A stretch of 64,000 bases of DNA, taken from NCBI GenBank assembly GCA_019454045.1, contig SKCR01026810.1, forward strand, positions 1-64,000. The letters run 5' to 3'. This document shows, one piece after another, positions 1 through 8,118 of this stretch; position 1 is the stretch's first letter; every line of letters starts with the position of its first letter. Under the pieces are notes generated by a model that saw only the letters and a list, made by a program, of their open reading frames with translations, had not been told where the DNA came from and searched no databases. The stretch comes from Zanthoxylum bungeanum. Its lineage: Eukaryota; Streptophyta; Magnoliopsida; Sapindales; Rutaceae. The position numbers were made by a program, and so were the translations under genes.

Positions 1-19
1 TGACATTCTGGGTAACTAA

Positions 20-340
20 CACATGGCCGAGTATGAAGCATGTGCTTTTGGTTTGACAGCATTGATAGCCTTGAAGGCCGGGAGTGTGAAATCTACGGAG
101 ATTCTATGTTGGTAGTCTAGCAGATGCGAGGAGAATGGGAATTGAAAGAAGAACGGTTGAAGCCTTACCTTTTTCACCTCAGAAAATTGGCACAGGTTAT
201 CCCCGAGTGTAAGTTTTAGCACTTACCGAGAGAAGAGAATCAGATGGCAGACGCATTGGCTACACTAGCAGCGACTTGGGAAAATCCAAAGAAGTTAGTG
301 ATGAGACCGTTGGTACTGACAACAGCAAGTAACCTGCTTA
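20..340 (+). pseudogene. Retrotransposon RNase H C-terminal remnant (Tat1)
   Basis: Frame-shifted reading on the plus strand gives pieces typical of a Ty3-class RNase H: an AEYEAC-like start near 30-45, an ALIALKAG-like stretch near 60-80, and a PREENQMADALATLAA tail at about 226-275. Several stops and shifts (for example the stop at about 119) break it, so no protein is made. RNase H would have removed the RNA template during reverse transcription. It runs directly towards the integrase ORF at 437, as expected for a Ty3/gypsy pol order of RT-RNase H-integrase. Confidence 0.6.
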
Positions 341-436
341 TGAGATAGAAAGAATTCTGGATGTTGAGGTTGACGACGGTAAACTTGGTATTATGACATT
401 CAGAGGTATCTGGAACATGGTGAATTCTCGGAAGGG

Positions 437-1463
437 GTGGGCAGAAAAGACAGAATAGCCATTCAGAAGCTAGCTTCCCAGTATGTGACTTTGAAAGGGG
501 AACTGTTCAGGAGGCAGGCAAACGGTATTCAGTTGAAGTGTGTGAGAAAAGAAGAAGCTCAGCATGTAATGGGAGAAATACACGCCGGGGTATGTGGTCC
601 GCACATGAACGGGTTGAATCTATCCCGCAAGATAGTGAGACAAGGTTTTTATTGGTCAACCATGGAAACAGACTGCGCGAAGATGGTAAAGCACTGTCAT
701 GACTGTCAAGCACATGGTAATTTGAATCACTTACCGCACACAGAATTGCACGGGTTGTCAGAGTCATGGCCTTTCTCAGCATGGGGAATTGATATGATTG
801 GGGAAATTCGACCAAATGCATCAAATGGGCATCGCTTCATAGTAGTGGCAGTAGATTACTTCTCGAAGTGGTGGAAGCCGAATCATTCCGTAATGTTACA
901 ATACAGCGCAAAGATGGCAAAGTTCATAGCTCGGAACCTCATTTGTCGGTATGATATGCCGCATCATGTAGTGACAGACAACGGGGTCCAGTTTCAAGGA
1001 GAGACGAATGCAATGTTACAGAGTATGAGATAGGCCACCACAAGTCATCACCGTATAGGCCACAGGCAAATGGGGCAGTTGAGGCAGCCACAAGACTATA
1101 AAGACAGTTTAAGCCAAGATGACAGAAAATTGCAGAGATTGGGCCGAGAAATTACCGTATGCTTTGTGGGGGTACAGAACATCAGTAAGAACAGCAACAA
1201 GGGCCACACCTTACTCTTTGGTCTACGGAATGGAAGCAGTATTGCCGGTAGAAGTGGAAATACAGTCTATGAGGGTATTAGCAGAGGCAGAATTACCGGA
1301 ACAGGAATGGCCCGCACAGAGGTTTAATCAGTTAGCACTGTTGGATGAAGAAGAGAACGAAGTCTTTGTATCACATGCAGTTGTATCAGAAAAGACTAGC
1401 ACGGCATTCAACAAGAAAGTACGCCCCACCAAGATCAGAAAGGGTGATTTGGTACTTAAGTAG
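437..1463 (+). pseudogene. Ty3/gypsy integrase, frameshifted (Tat1)
   Basis: An open stretch at 437-1033 carries the N-terminal zinc-binding region (HAGVCGPH, then KHCHDCQ about 35 residues later) and the integrase core. The first catalytic Asp lies in AWGIDMIG and the second in VVTDNGVQF. A stop at 1031-1033 and a shift follow. The third catalytic residue lies in NGAVEAA near 1068-1090 in another frame, and the C-terminal part resumes at 1119-1463 (WGYRTS, GMEAVLPVE). Integrase would insert the cDNA into chromosomal DNA. The GMEAVLP and KGDLVLK tail motifs are typical of plant Ty3 pol. The protein is not functional as it stands. The end of pol (a KPINVDRLKQYF-like stretch) lies at about 1590-1630. 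Confidence 0.8.
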
Positions 1464-1829
1464 TCGAGGCCGTTGACTACAGATCCGAGAGGAAAATTCA
1501 GACCTAACTGGGAATAACCTTACATAGTGCAGAAGGTAATGGGAAATGGAGCAGTGAAGCTATCAGACTTGGAAGGAAACGAGTTCACCAAGCCGATCAA
1601 CGTAGACAGATTGAAACAATACTTTGCCTGAGGGAGAGAAGACTGAGCAGTCACCACGAGAATCAGCAGAAGATCTAACCCAACGGAATAGGAAAATCAT
1701 TCATGCATACACGTAACATTGCATTCTCTTTGTGTTTGTTTATGTTTTGTGTTCGCAGGTTCAAAGAAAAAAGAAAGCGGCAGGAATGAGCCAAGCAACG
1801 TCAACGCATTTCAGTTTTTGGGATGAGTC

Positions 1830-2290
1830 CAAGGGGCGAGGCCCATATCAGCTTGGGGGCGAGGCCCATATCATGTCATCTCCAGGTATGGAGACACATC
1901 ATCAGTTCGAGGGCGAGGTCCCTATAGTCAGCGGTGTTGGGTCGAGGTGCCCAGGGTCGAGGTGCCCCCGTTGTCAGTTGTAGTTCCGGGTCGAGGTGCC
2001 CAGGGTCGAGGTGCCCACTACATCATCAGTTCTAGGGTGAGGTCCCTATAGTCAGCGGTGTTGGGTCGAGGTGCCCAGGGTCGAGGTGCCCCCGTTGTCA
2101 GTTGTAGTTCTGGGTCGAGGTGCCCAGGGTCGAGGTGCCCACTACATCATCAGTTCTAGGGCGAGGTCCCTATAGTAAGTGGTGTTGGGTCGAGGTGCCC
2201 AGGGTCGAGGTGTCCCCGTTGTCAGTTGCAATTTTTGGGATGCGTCCCAGGATCGAGGTCCGCTGCAGTACCAACTCAACTCGAGGCAGC
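1830..2290 (+). repeat. GGGTCGAGGTGCCC tandem repeats in the Tat1 3' region
   Basis: G-rich array between pol and the 3' LTR. A higher-order unit of 124 bp recurs about three times (GGTGTTGGGTCGAGG starts near 1934, 2058 and 2182). Inside each unit is a shorter GGGTCGAGGTGCCC subrepeat. Short ORFs through it are by-products of repetition. The Tat2 element has different arrays (GGGGGCGAGGCCCA) at the same place, so the position is conserved while the repeat sequence has turned over. Confidence 0.85.
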
Positions 2291-2368
2291 AGCCGAGCCA
2301 GGTAAGTAAAAATGCATTGCATAACTTTGATAGGATTGTTCAAATTCACACACTGCACAAGTCCCATC

Positions 2369-2382
2369 AAAGTAGGGCTGAC
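2369..2382 (+). promoter_or_regulatory. Polypurine tract of Tat1
   Basis: The purine-rich stretch AAAGTAGGGCTGAC lies immediately before the TGTAGG start of the LTR. The equivalent site in Tat2 is AAAGTGGGGGCGAC at 55548-55561. It would prime plus-strand DNA synthesis. Confidence 0.7.
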
Positions 2383-3884
2383 TGTAGGCATTGCATTTTC
2401 GCATGTGAAACCCGATGATGAGTCTCAATTGGAGGCACTACCTTTTTAGCTAAGGATATTGCGGGAAACAGAGGTCGGAAGGGGAAATTCGGAATAAGTA
2501 TGTCATCAAGTTCATTCCACAAGTTCACTGTCTTCGTTGGTGATGCGTTCGTTACTTCGTTCGAACCTCAGGCAGATTGCGGACATTCGTGCCACGTTCT
2601 AATTGGCGTTCGAACGGAGTTGGTGTTTCTGGTTTTGCTGCTAGCCTCGCACCCCAGCTCATTTAGCCCCCCAAAGCCCATAAAACACATCCCAATTTAA
2701 TTAAATTAGACATAAATATTAAATAAAATATATAAATCATTTACCAATTAAATAAAACACTAAATATAATCATACCTAATCAAAGCTAATCAAATATTTG
2801 ACTTCCTAATCTAATAAGACATCTACCAAGTTAAAATAGTTGACTTCCTAATTCAATAAGATATCCACCAATTTAGATTAGTTGACTTCCTAATTTAAAA
2901 TATTTTGTCCCCCCCTCATCTTGTATATACCTTTCCCATCTCTCCTAATTTGGAAACAAAATCCCTTCCTTGTGAGACAAGGTGAAGCCCTAGCCCTTCT
3001 CTATATAAACAACCCCTAACCTAGCCACCCCTCCTCTCGAATCTCTCTAGCTCAGACACAATTCACACAAGAAATATTAGACATCACAAGCAAAAATCAC
3101 TCCCTTCATCCTTACCCTCACATCACTGAAACTACAAGCACCCAAAACACCTTAACCCCACAACCACACCGAAAATCAGCCCCATTAAACCTCCACACAT
3201 CACCAAAATCACACCAAACACAACAGCTTAAACCACTCCCAAAACAGTCTCTAAAACCCTTAAAACAGTAACATAAAATAGACTTATAATCCTGAAATAC
3301 CACCCAAAAAACCACACCAAAAAAAACACACAGAACAGTCCATCAAGAACATCAAAACAGTCCACAAACAATAAGCAGAGGACATAGAGGAAATGGCAGC
3401 AAAACCACAAGGAACAGCAGCAAAACGGAGTCGGAACGTAGCTTGAGCGGCCGAACAGCGAAGGAAGAGGCAAACCAGTGAACCAGAAAAGTTGCGGAGC
3501 TTTACCCCCTTTCGATCTTCGTGGAACGCGAGTCCGAGAGACGGCTTAAAAGGTTAGACCTGAGGGTATTTCCCACACTCATCCTCTTTTGATTCTTGTT
3601 ATTTATTTCGACTGTACTTTACTCTTTTGTTGAATATTGTTTGTGTATGATGTGTGTTGTGGGCATTGGATGAATGAAAGAGGGTTGTCTCTTGTGGTAT
3701 ATAGGATGGAAACCTAGACGTAAATTCCGTAGCCAAATCCGAATGGACGGTAGTGCGGTCTGTACTTGGGATACAACTCCACGTACCACTTGAGTAAACG
3801 ACACCTTCCTTTGTTTCATGTTGGATTGGTTTACCTATTTTCTTGTTACTTGAATTCTGTATGTTGCTTATTTTTGTATGATAC

Positions 3885-4395
3885 GATCGAGTGCATGGGC
3901 TTAGTAAGTGCGATGAAAGGTCCCCTAATTGGAGGGGTTAAAATCCTTCACCACGATGCTTTGCCGCACCAATTGATGTGTGTTCGGTTGAATGCGAGAT
4001 ACGTTCAATCGGGCATACTTAGTTTGATATGATTGTCTTTATTTTCGTATGCATGATTCAATCGAGCGCATGGGCTTAGTAAGTGTGATGTGAGATTCCC
4101 TATGGGGAGGGGCTAAAGCCCTTTACCACGATGCTTTGCCGCGCCGGTTGATGTGTGTTCGGTTGGATACAAGATACGTTCAATCGGGCACACTATATTT
4201 AATATTATTGCTTTTAATTATTTGTATGCATGATTCAGTCGAGCGCATGGGCTTAGTAAGTGTGATGTGAAATCCCTATGGGGAGGGGTTAAAGCCCTTT
4301 ACCACGATGCTTTGCCGCGCCGGTTGATGTATGTATGTCCAGTCGAATGCGAGATACATTTGATCGGACATATTGAATTTGACATTGTCATCTTT
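3885..4395 (+). repeat. About 176-bp tandem repeat x3 inside the Tat1 LTR
   Basis: The phrase GCATGGGCTTAGTAAGTG starts at 3893, 4068 and 4245, so the periods are 175 and 177 bp. Each unit contains GGGGAGGGG-like and TTTGCCGCGCCGG segments and ends with a GTTCAATCGGGCA-like phrase. The Tat2 LTRs have the same unit in about three diverged copies (49890-50330 and 56945-57420). Confidence 0.85.
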
Positions 4396-4409
4396 ATTCT
4401 TTGTGTTGC

Positions 4410-4895
4410 ATGCATCAGGTCTGGTTCCGTTCGAACGCGTTCTCGGACGCTACACGAACGCGAACCTTCTGTTTACCGTTCACATGCGTTCTCGAACGCT
4501 ACGTGAACACACACGCACTTTCTTAGTTTCATAATGCATCAGGTCTGGTTCCGTTCGAACGCGTTCTCGGACGCTACACGAACGCGAACCTTCTGTTTAC
4601 CGTTCGCACGCGTTCTCGAACGCTACGCGAACACACACGCACTTTTCTTGTTTCATAATGTATCAGGTCTGGTTTCGTTCGAACGTGTTCTCGGACGCTA
4701 CACGAACGCGAACCTTCTGTTTACCATTCGCACGCGTCCTCGAACGCTACGCGAACGCACACGCACTTTCTTAGTTTCATAATCCATCAGGTCTGATTCC
4801 GTTCGAATGCGTTCTCGGACGCTACACGAACGCAAACCTTCTGTTTACCGTTCGCACGCGTTCTCGAACGCTACGCGAACGAGCACCCACTGAAT
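4410..4895 (+). repeat. 124-bp tandem repeat x4 with TTCGAACG palindromes
   Basis: The phrase ATCAGGTCTGG starts at 4414, 4538, 4662 and 4786, an exact 124-bp period. Each unit has CCGTTCGAACGCGTTCTC, then ACACGAACGCGAACC, then a second GTTCTCGAACGCTACG block, so CGTTCG occurs repeatedly in both orientations. The units differ by a few substitutions only. Short ORFs here are repeat artefacts. Confidence 0.9.
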
Positions 4896-5714
4896 TGAGT
4901 CCTCTTCATTAGATTTAACGCATAGTTTTCCTAGTAGCTATCCCCACATGTATGAATACGAACATGTTTAATGTATTACAATTCATATGCTTATGTCATG
5001 ATAACATTTGAGTATTATTTCTTGCGGTATATCGGATGGAATCCCAGACGTAAATTCCGTAGCCGATTCCGAATGGATGGTAGTGCGGTCTGTACTTGGG
5101 ATACAATTCCACGTACCACTTGGAAAAGTGCCCATATGTGTGCTTGTATGGTTAATATGTGTGCTTGTGTTTTCTTGAATGTAATATGCCAATGAAATTG
5201 TATGTTCGTTGCTACTTTGATATAATTTCAAGCATGCAATTTTAGATGCGAGATATATGTGAAATGTGTGCATAAGTTTTATTTTGTGTATGGGAATTTA
5301 GAAGCATGATACTCTTGGAAATAAGTGTTACTTAAGCTTGATTAAATTATCACATAAATCCTTTCATTACAAGTGACATGAGTAAGGGACCATTCTGAAC
5401 CAACGGTTTGTCTTCCCTTGCGAGGGGTGAGTGCGGCCTTAAATCTCATTTTCCCGGTTCACACCGGGTGGCGACTCCATTATTCTCCGGTTTAGTCCCC
5501 CGTGGCTATTCCGTACTCCCAACTAGGCCGCGAGCCTAGGACAGCACGCGTCGCCCAGGTAGCTGTGTTCCCACAGTGAGTCATCTGACTCTTTTATTTC
5601 ACATCTGTCTGGTTTAGGAAGAAGCACATATGCTAAAAAGAAAAGAGCCAAAATAATGGGTGTATGCTATAAATGTGCTCGTATGACATGTAATACCGTT
5701 GTCGTTCTTTATGA

Positions 5715-5960
5715 ATGGTGTTTAATAAATGTGAAGATAAAATTAAATTCATTAGGGATGGCTTGAGTAAGGAGTCTTTGGATGACATATCTAAGACTCT
5801 TGAGACGTATCCCAGTGGATATGTGTATCACGCAATTCGCATGTTACATACACAGTTCCGAAAAGAAAAACAACAGTTAAGTCTCGGGAATCTGACTCTA
5901 AAAGACCCTGTTTGCCAATTTATAAGAAAATTGGATGGGAAGCTTGTGCCTGACGCATAG
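5715..5960 (+). CDS. Unrecognised 81-aa ORF upstream of the LOG ORF
   Basis: An open frame starts immediately after a TGA and ends at TAG (5958-5960). The predicted 81-residue product is charged and helix-prone (KCEDKIKFIRDGLSKESLDD, then RMLHTQFRKEKQQ), with no signal peptide or membrane segment. I do not recognise a family. It sits between the Tat1 LTR and the LOG ORF in the internal part of AthA, so it may be a remnant of an element ORF or of captured host sequence. Its length alone is not strong evidence of coding. Confidence 0.3.
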   Translation: MVFNKCEDKIKFIRDGLSKESLDDISKTLETYPSGYVYHAIRMLHTQFRKEKQQLSLGNLTLKDPVCQFIRKLDGKLVPDA

Positions 5961-6034
5961 ACGCCATTCAAGCTGTTAATTCCTGTAAATATTATTATCT
6001 CTTTGTCTTTAACTAATAATTGTGATTTGTTTTG

Positions 6035-6160
6035 TTATTTTCTTTTATTTTCTCTGACAGGATCCAGAATTTTTGACTTTCACGATATATTTTACTGTTT
6101 CACTAATAATTGTCATTTGGTAGGTACTAGTACTATTATTACTCACCCTTTTTCAGGTGT
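6035..6160 (+). promoter_or_regulatory. Two candidate 3' splice sites upstream of the LOG ORF
   Basis: Two pyrimidine-rich tracts end in AG before the LOG start codon: TTTTATTTTCTCTGACAG ending at 6060, and CTCACCCTTTTTCAG ending at 6157. Both fit plant acceptor consensus. Athila-type elements express 3' ORFs from spliced RNAs, so these could serve the LOG ORF. This is inference from sequence only. Confidence 0.35.
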
Positions 6161-6207
6161 TATAAATTCAACTCATCATTGCACTCTTAAAGACATCCAG
6201 AGTAAAA

Positions 6208-6807
6208 ATGGAAGCCACTTCAAGAATACAAGTTGTAAACATCTGTGTGTTCTACGGTACTAGTGTTGGTTCGAAACCAGAGTTCGTTGAGGCAGCACAT
6301 GAATTGGGTCGAGTCATAGCTGAAAGGAATATGCACCTAGTATATGGCGGTGGCATTTTTGGACTAATGGGGATCGTTTCAAGGGTTGTACAGGAAGGAG
6401 GCAGTCAAGTCTTAGGAATCATCCCAAAAGCTTTGGCGGAGGCGAATCTTATTGGACCATCAAACGGAGAAGAGCTGTTCGTGCCAGGTATTTCTGGACG
6501 ACTAGTAGAAATGATTAATCGTACTGATGCTTTTATTGCTTTGCCAGGTGGCTTGGGCACGATGGAGGAAATTTTTACAGTGTTATTTTGGGCGAACTTG
6601 AACATACACCAGAAACCGATTGGAATGTTCAATGCTGATGTATTTTATGATTTTCTTTGTGTATTTCTTGATGATGCCCGAAGAAATGGGTTCATGTCAA
6701 AACCTATAAAAGAACTCCTCTTTACTGCCAGAACTGCCCCATATTTAATTGACCAAATCTTAGCCTTTGAACCACAAATTGACCCTATCATTTCCAAGAT
6801 AAACTGA
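6208..6807 (+). CDS. LOG-like cytokinin riboside 5'-monophosphate phosphoribohydrolase, intronless
   Basis: Intact 199-residue ORF with ATG in a purine context and stop TGA at 6805-6807. It matches the LOG (Rossmann-fold, formerly 'lysine decarboxylase-like') family in full length. CVFYGTS is at residues 13-19, the nucleotide-binding YGGGIFGLMG at 46-55, IIPKAL at 71-76, and the family signature PGGLGTMEE at 113-121 with Glu121 in the catalytic position. LOG enzymes release free cytokinin base from the riboside monophosphate in the cytosol. In canonical plant LOGs the segment before PGG contains an Arg-Lys pair; here Arg98 is kept but the next residue is Leu99. Canonical plant LOG genes have several introns, and this ORF has none, which suggests a processed copy. 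It lies about 130 bp before an Athila-type post-ORF motif and 1.3 kb before the AthA PPT, so it seems to be element-borne. It could instead be a divergent intronless LOG-like host gene adjoining the element. Confidence 0.85.
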   Translation: MEATSRIQVVNICVFYGTSVGSKPEFVEAAHELGRVIAERNMHLVYGGGIFGLMGIVSRVVQEGGSQVLGIIPKALAEANLIGPSNGEELFVPGISGRLVEMINRTDAFIALPGGLGTMEEIFTVLFWANLNIHQKPIGMFNADVFYDFLCVFLDDARRNGFMSKPIKELLFTARTAPYLIDQILAFEPQIDPIISKIN

Positions 6808-6933
6808 CCCGATAACGATCGTGGTAAAAAGCGTCAGATAAATCTAGATCTTAACCTTTAATTGATATTTTTAGATGTAGAATGTCAGCTAACCATGTAA
6901 TATCTTATTAATTCATCTTCTACTTTTTAAGAT

Positions 6934-6969
6934 ATTGGGGACAATGTCTCATTTAGGTTTGGGGGAGGG
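6934..6969 (+). promoter_or_regulatory. GGGGACAATGTC / TTTGGGGGAGGGG Athila-type internal motif
   Basis: The sequence GATATTGGGGACAATGTC is followed by TTTAGGTTTGGGGGAGGGG. Similar 'ggggacaatgt...tttggggg' phrases occur after the last ORF of many plant Athila/Tat elements. It resembles a second, internal polypurine tract. It ties the LOG ORF region to the retrotransposon. Confidence 0.5.
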
Positions 6970-7380
6970 GAATAATTGACTAGTATCTTGTTTTTATTGT
7001 GTTATTTTTAGTAAAAAAATTTCGAAAATTCAAAAAAAAAATTTAAGAAAATTATTTTGTTTTTGTGTTTTTAATTTGATTAATCAGGTGAAATTGGTGT
7101 AAGATGGATGTGTAAGGAATTTCCACTCCTGAGACGTATCCCAACTTATTTCGTAACAAGTTAATTTTTATTTATTTCCTTTTGAATTATTTATTTGTGA
7201 ATTTTCCATAATACTGACTAAATTAGATCTTCATATGTTCAGTTGACAGGTATTATCAACATGCATGGTAACATACAGCCATGAGATGTATTTGAAAAGT
7301 TTGTAATATTTACTATTCTCTAGTTTAATTGGAGGAAACATCTAAAAAGCAATGGAATATAAAAAAATAAAAAAAAAGGT

Positions 7381-7612
7381 CTGAGATCCGAGTCATTAAG
7401 TCTGTAGGGGTGTTTTAACACCTAGTGCCCTAAAGCCAATTGGCTTGGGAGTCACTGGCCCAAAGCTCGCTATATGGATCAAAGATGTTATAAAAAAAAT
7501 ATCTGAGATCTGAGTCATTAAGTCTGTAGGGGTGTCTTAACACCTAGTGCCCTAAAGCCAACTGGTTTGGGAGTCACTGGCCCAAAGCTCGTTACATGGA
7601 TTGAAGATGTTG
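7381..7612 (+). repeat. 122-bp tandem duplication with palindromes (AthA 3' noncoding region)
   Basis: Two copies start CTGAGATC at 7381 and 7503. Each contains a GGTGTTTTAACACC-type hairpin (7409-7422) and an AAGCC...GGCTT palindrome. In copy 1 the latter is the perfect AAGCCAATTGGCTT (7433-7446). In copy 2 it is AAGCCAACTGGTTT, which keeps pairing in RNA through a G-U pair. The GGGAGTCACTGGCCC phrase follows in both copies. The region is noncoding and short ORFs around it are not convincing. Confidence 0.85.
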
Positions 7613-8105
7613 ATTTCTTTATTTTATGCACACAAAAAAAATCAATTGCTAAAAAGGTGTGAATTCTGATATAACTTTAGGACAAAAATATTACTCTCTT
7701 TTCAACTACACTTATGAATATTGTGGGCACAATGATTTGATTAATACCTTGTTGGTTGTGTATATGAAGAATGATAAAAATAATCGGAGAATTTACTTAT
7801 TTGGTAATTTAGAAATAAAGAAAACAACAACTAACTTGGATAAGAAGTTTCACTTGTTTAGTCACTAACTTGTTTATTCTCTTTTCCCTTGTTTTTTTGC
7901 TTTTGTGTGCATTAGATTGACATTTGTGGGTATCGTCACTGTAAGCCCTCACGAGACTATAACTCATCCACTAAGGACACCTAGGGGTTTAAAGGCTTGT
8001 TGCATACGCTAAATGAAACCGTGATCCATATGAAAGTGGCTTAGTTTAATTTTAATTGTTTATTGTATTTTATTTGTTGTTTTGCTCGAGGACTAGCAAA
8101 ATATT

Positions 8106-8118
8106 AGGTTTGGGGGTG
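8106..8118 (+). promoter_or_regulatory. Polypurine tract of AthA
   Basis: AGGTTTGGGGGTG lies immediately 5' of the LTR start TGTTGAGCGG at 8119. Position and composition fit the plus-strand primer of an Athila-like element. Confidence 0.75.

Larger units (their letters stand above)
1..5575 (+). mobile_element. Tat1: 3' half of a Tat/Ogre-like Ty3/gypsy LTR retrotransposon
   Basis: Plus-strand element that enters from the left edge. It has decayed RNase H, integrase, a G-rich tandem-repeat 3' region, a polypurine tract at about 2369-2382, and a terminal LTR running from TGTAGG (2383) to CCACA (5575). Its pol 3' end, post-pol region and LTR are homologous to Tat2 (49158-58413), which has a tRNA-Arg type primer binding site. 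That relationship supports the Tat/Ogre assignment. The 5' LTR, gag, protease and RT lie outside the window. The sequence to the right of the LTR (5576 onward) belongs to the Athila-like element AthA, so Tat1 probably inserted into AthA. The TSD cannot be checked because the other end is outside the window. Confidence 0.85.
2383..5575 (+). repeat. 3' LTR of Tat1 (3193 bp)
   Basis: Begins TGTAGGCATTGC and ends GTGTTCCCACA, matching the Tat2 3' LTR (55562-58413) at both ends and through most of its length. A TATA-like TATATAAAC lies at 3003-3011, after a LTR-typical CCTAGCCCTTCTC segment. The LTR holds two nested tandem arrays (about 176-bp and 124-bp units) and a roughly 100-bp segment present twice (3697-3795 and 5027-5122). 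Near its 3' end it has a conserved block of GGGTGAGTGCGGCC and CCGGGTGGCGACTCC shared with Tat2. Confidence 0.85.

Noticed and set aside
3885..4895. Regularly spaced repeats in the Tat1 LTR considered as a CRISPR-like array.
   Set aside because: Units are contiguous 124-176-bp tandem repeats without unique spacers, in a plant LTR. They are ordinary tandem duplication.
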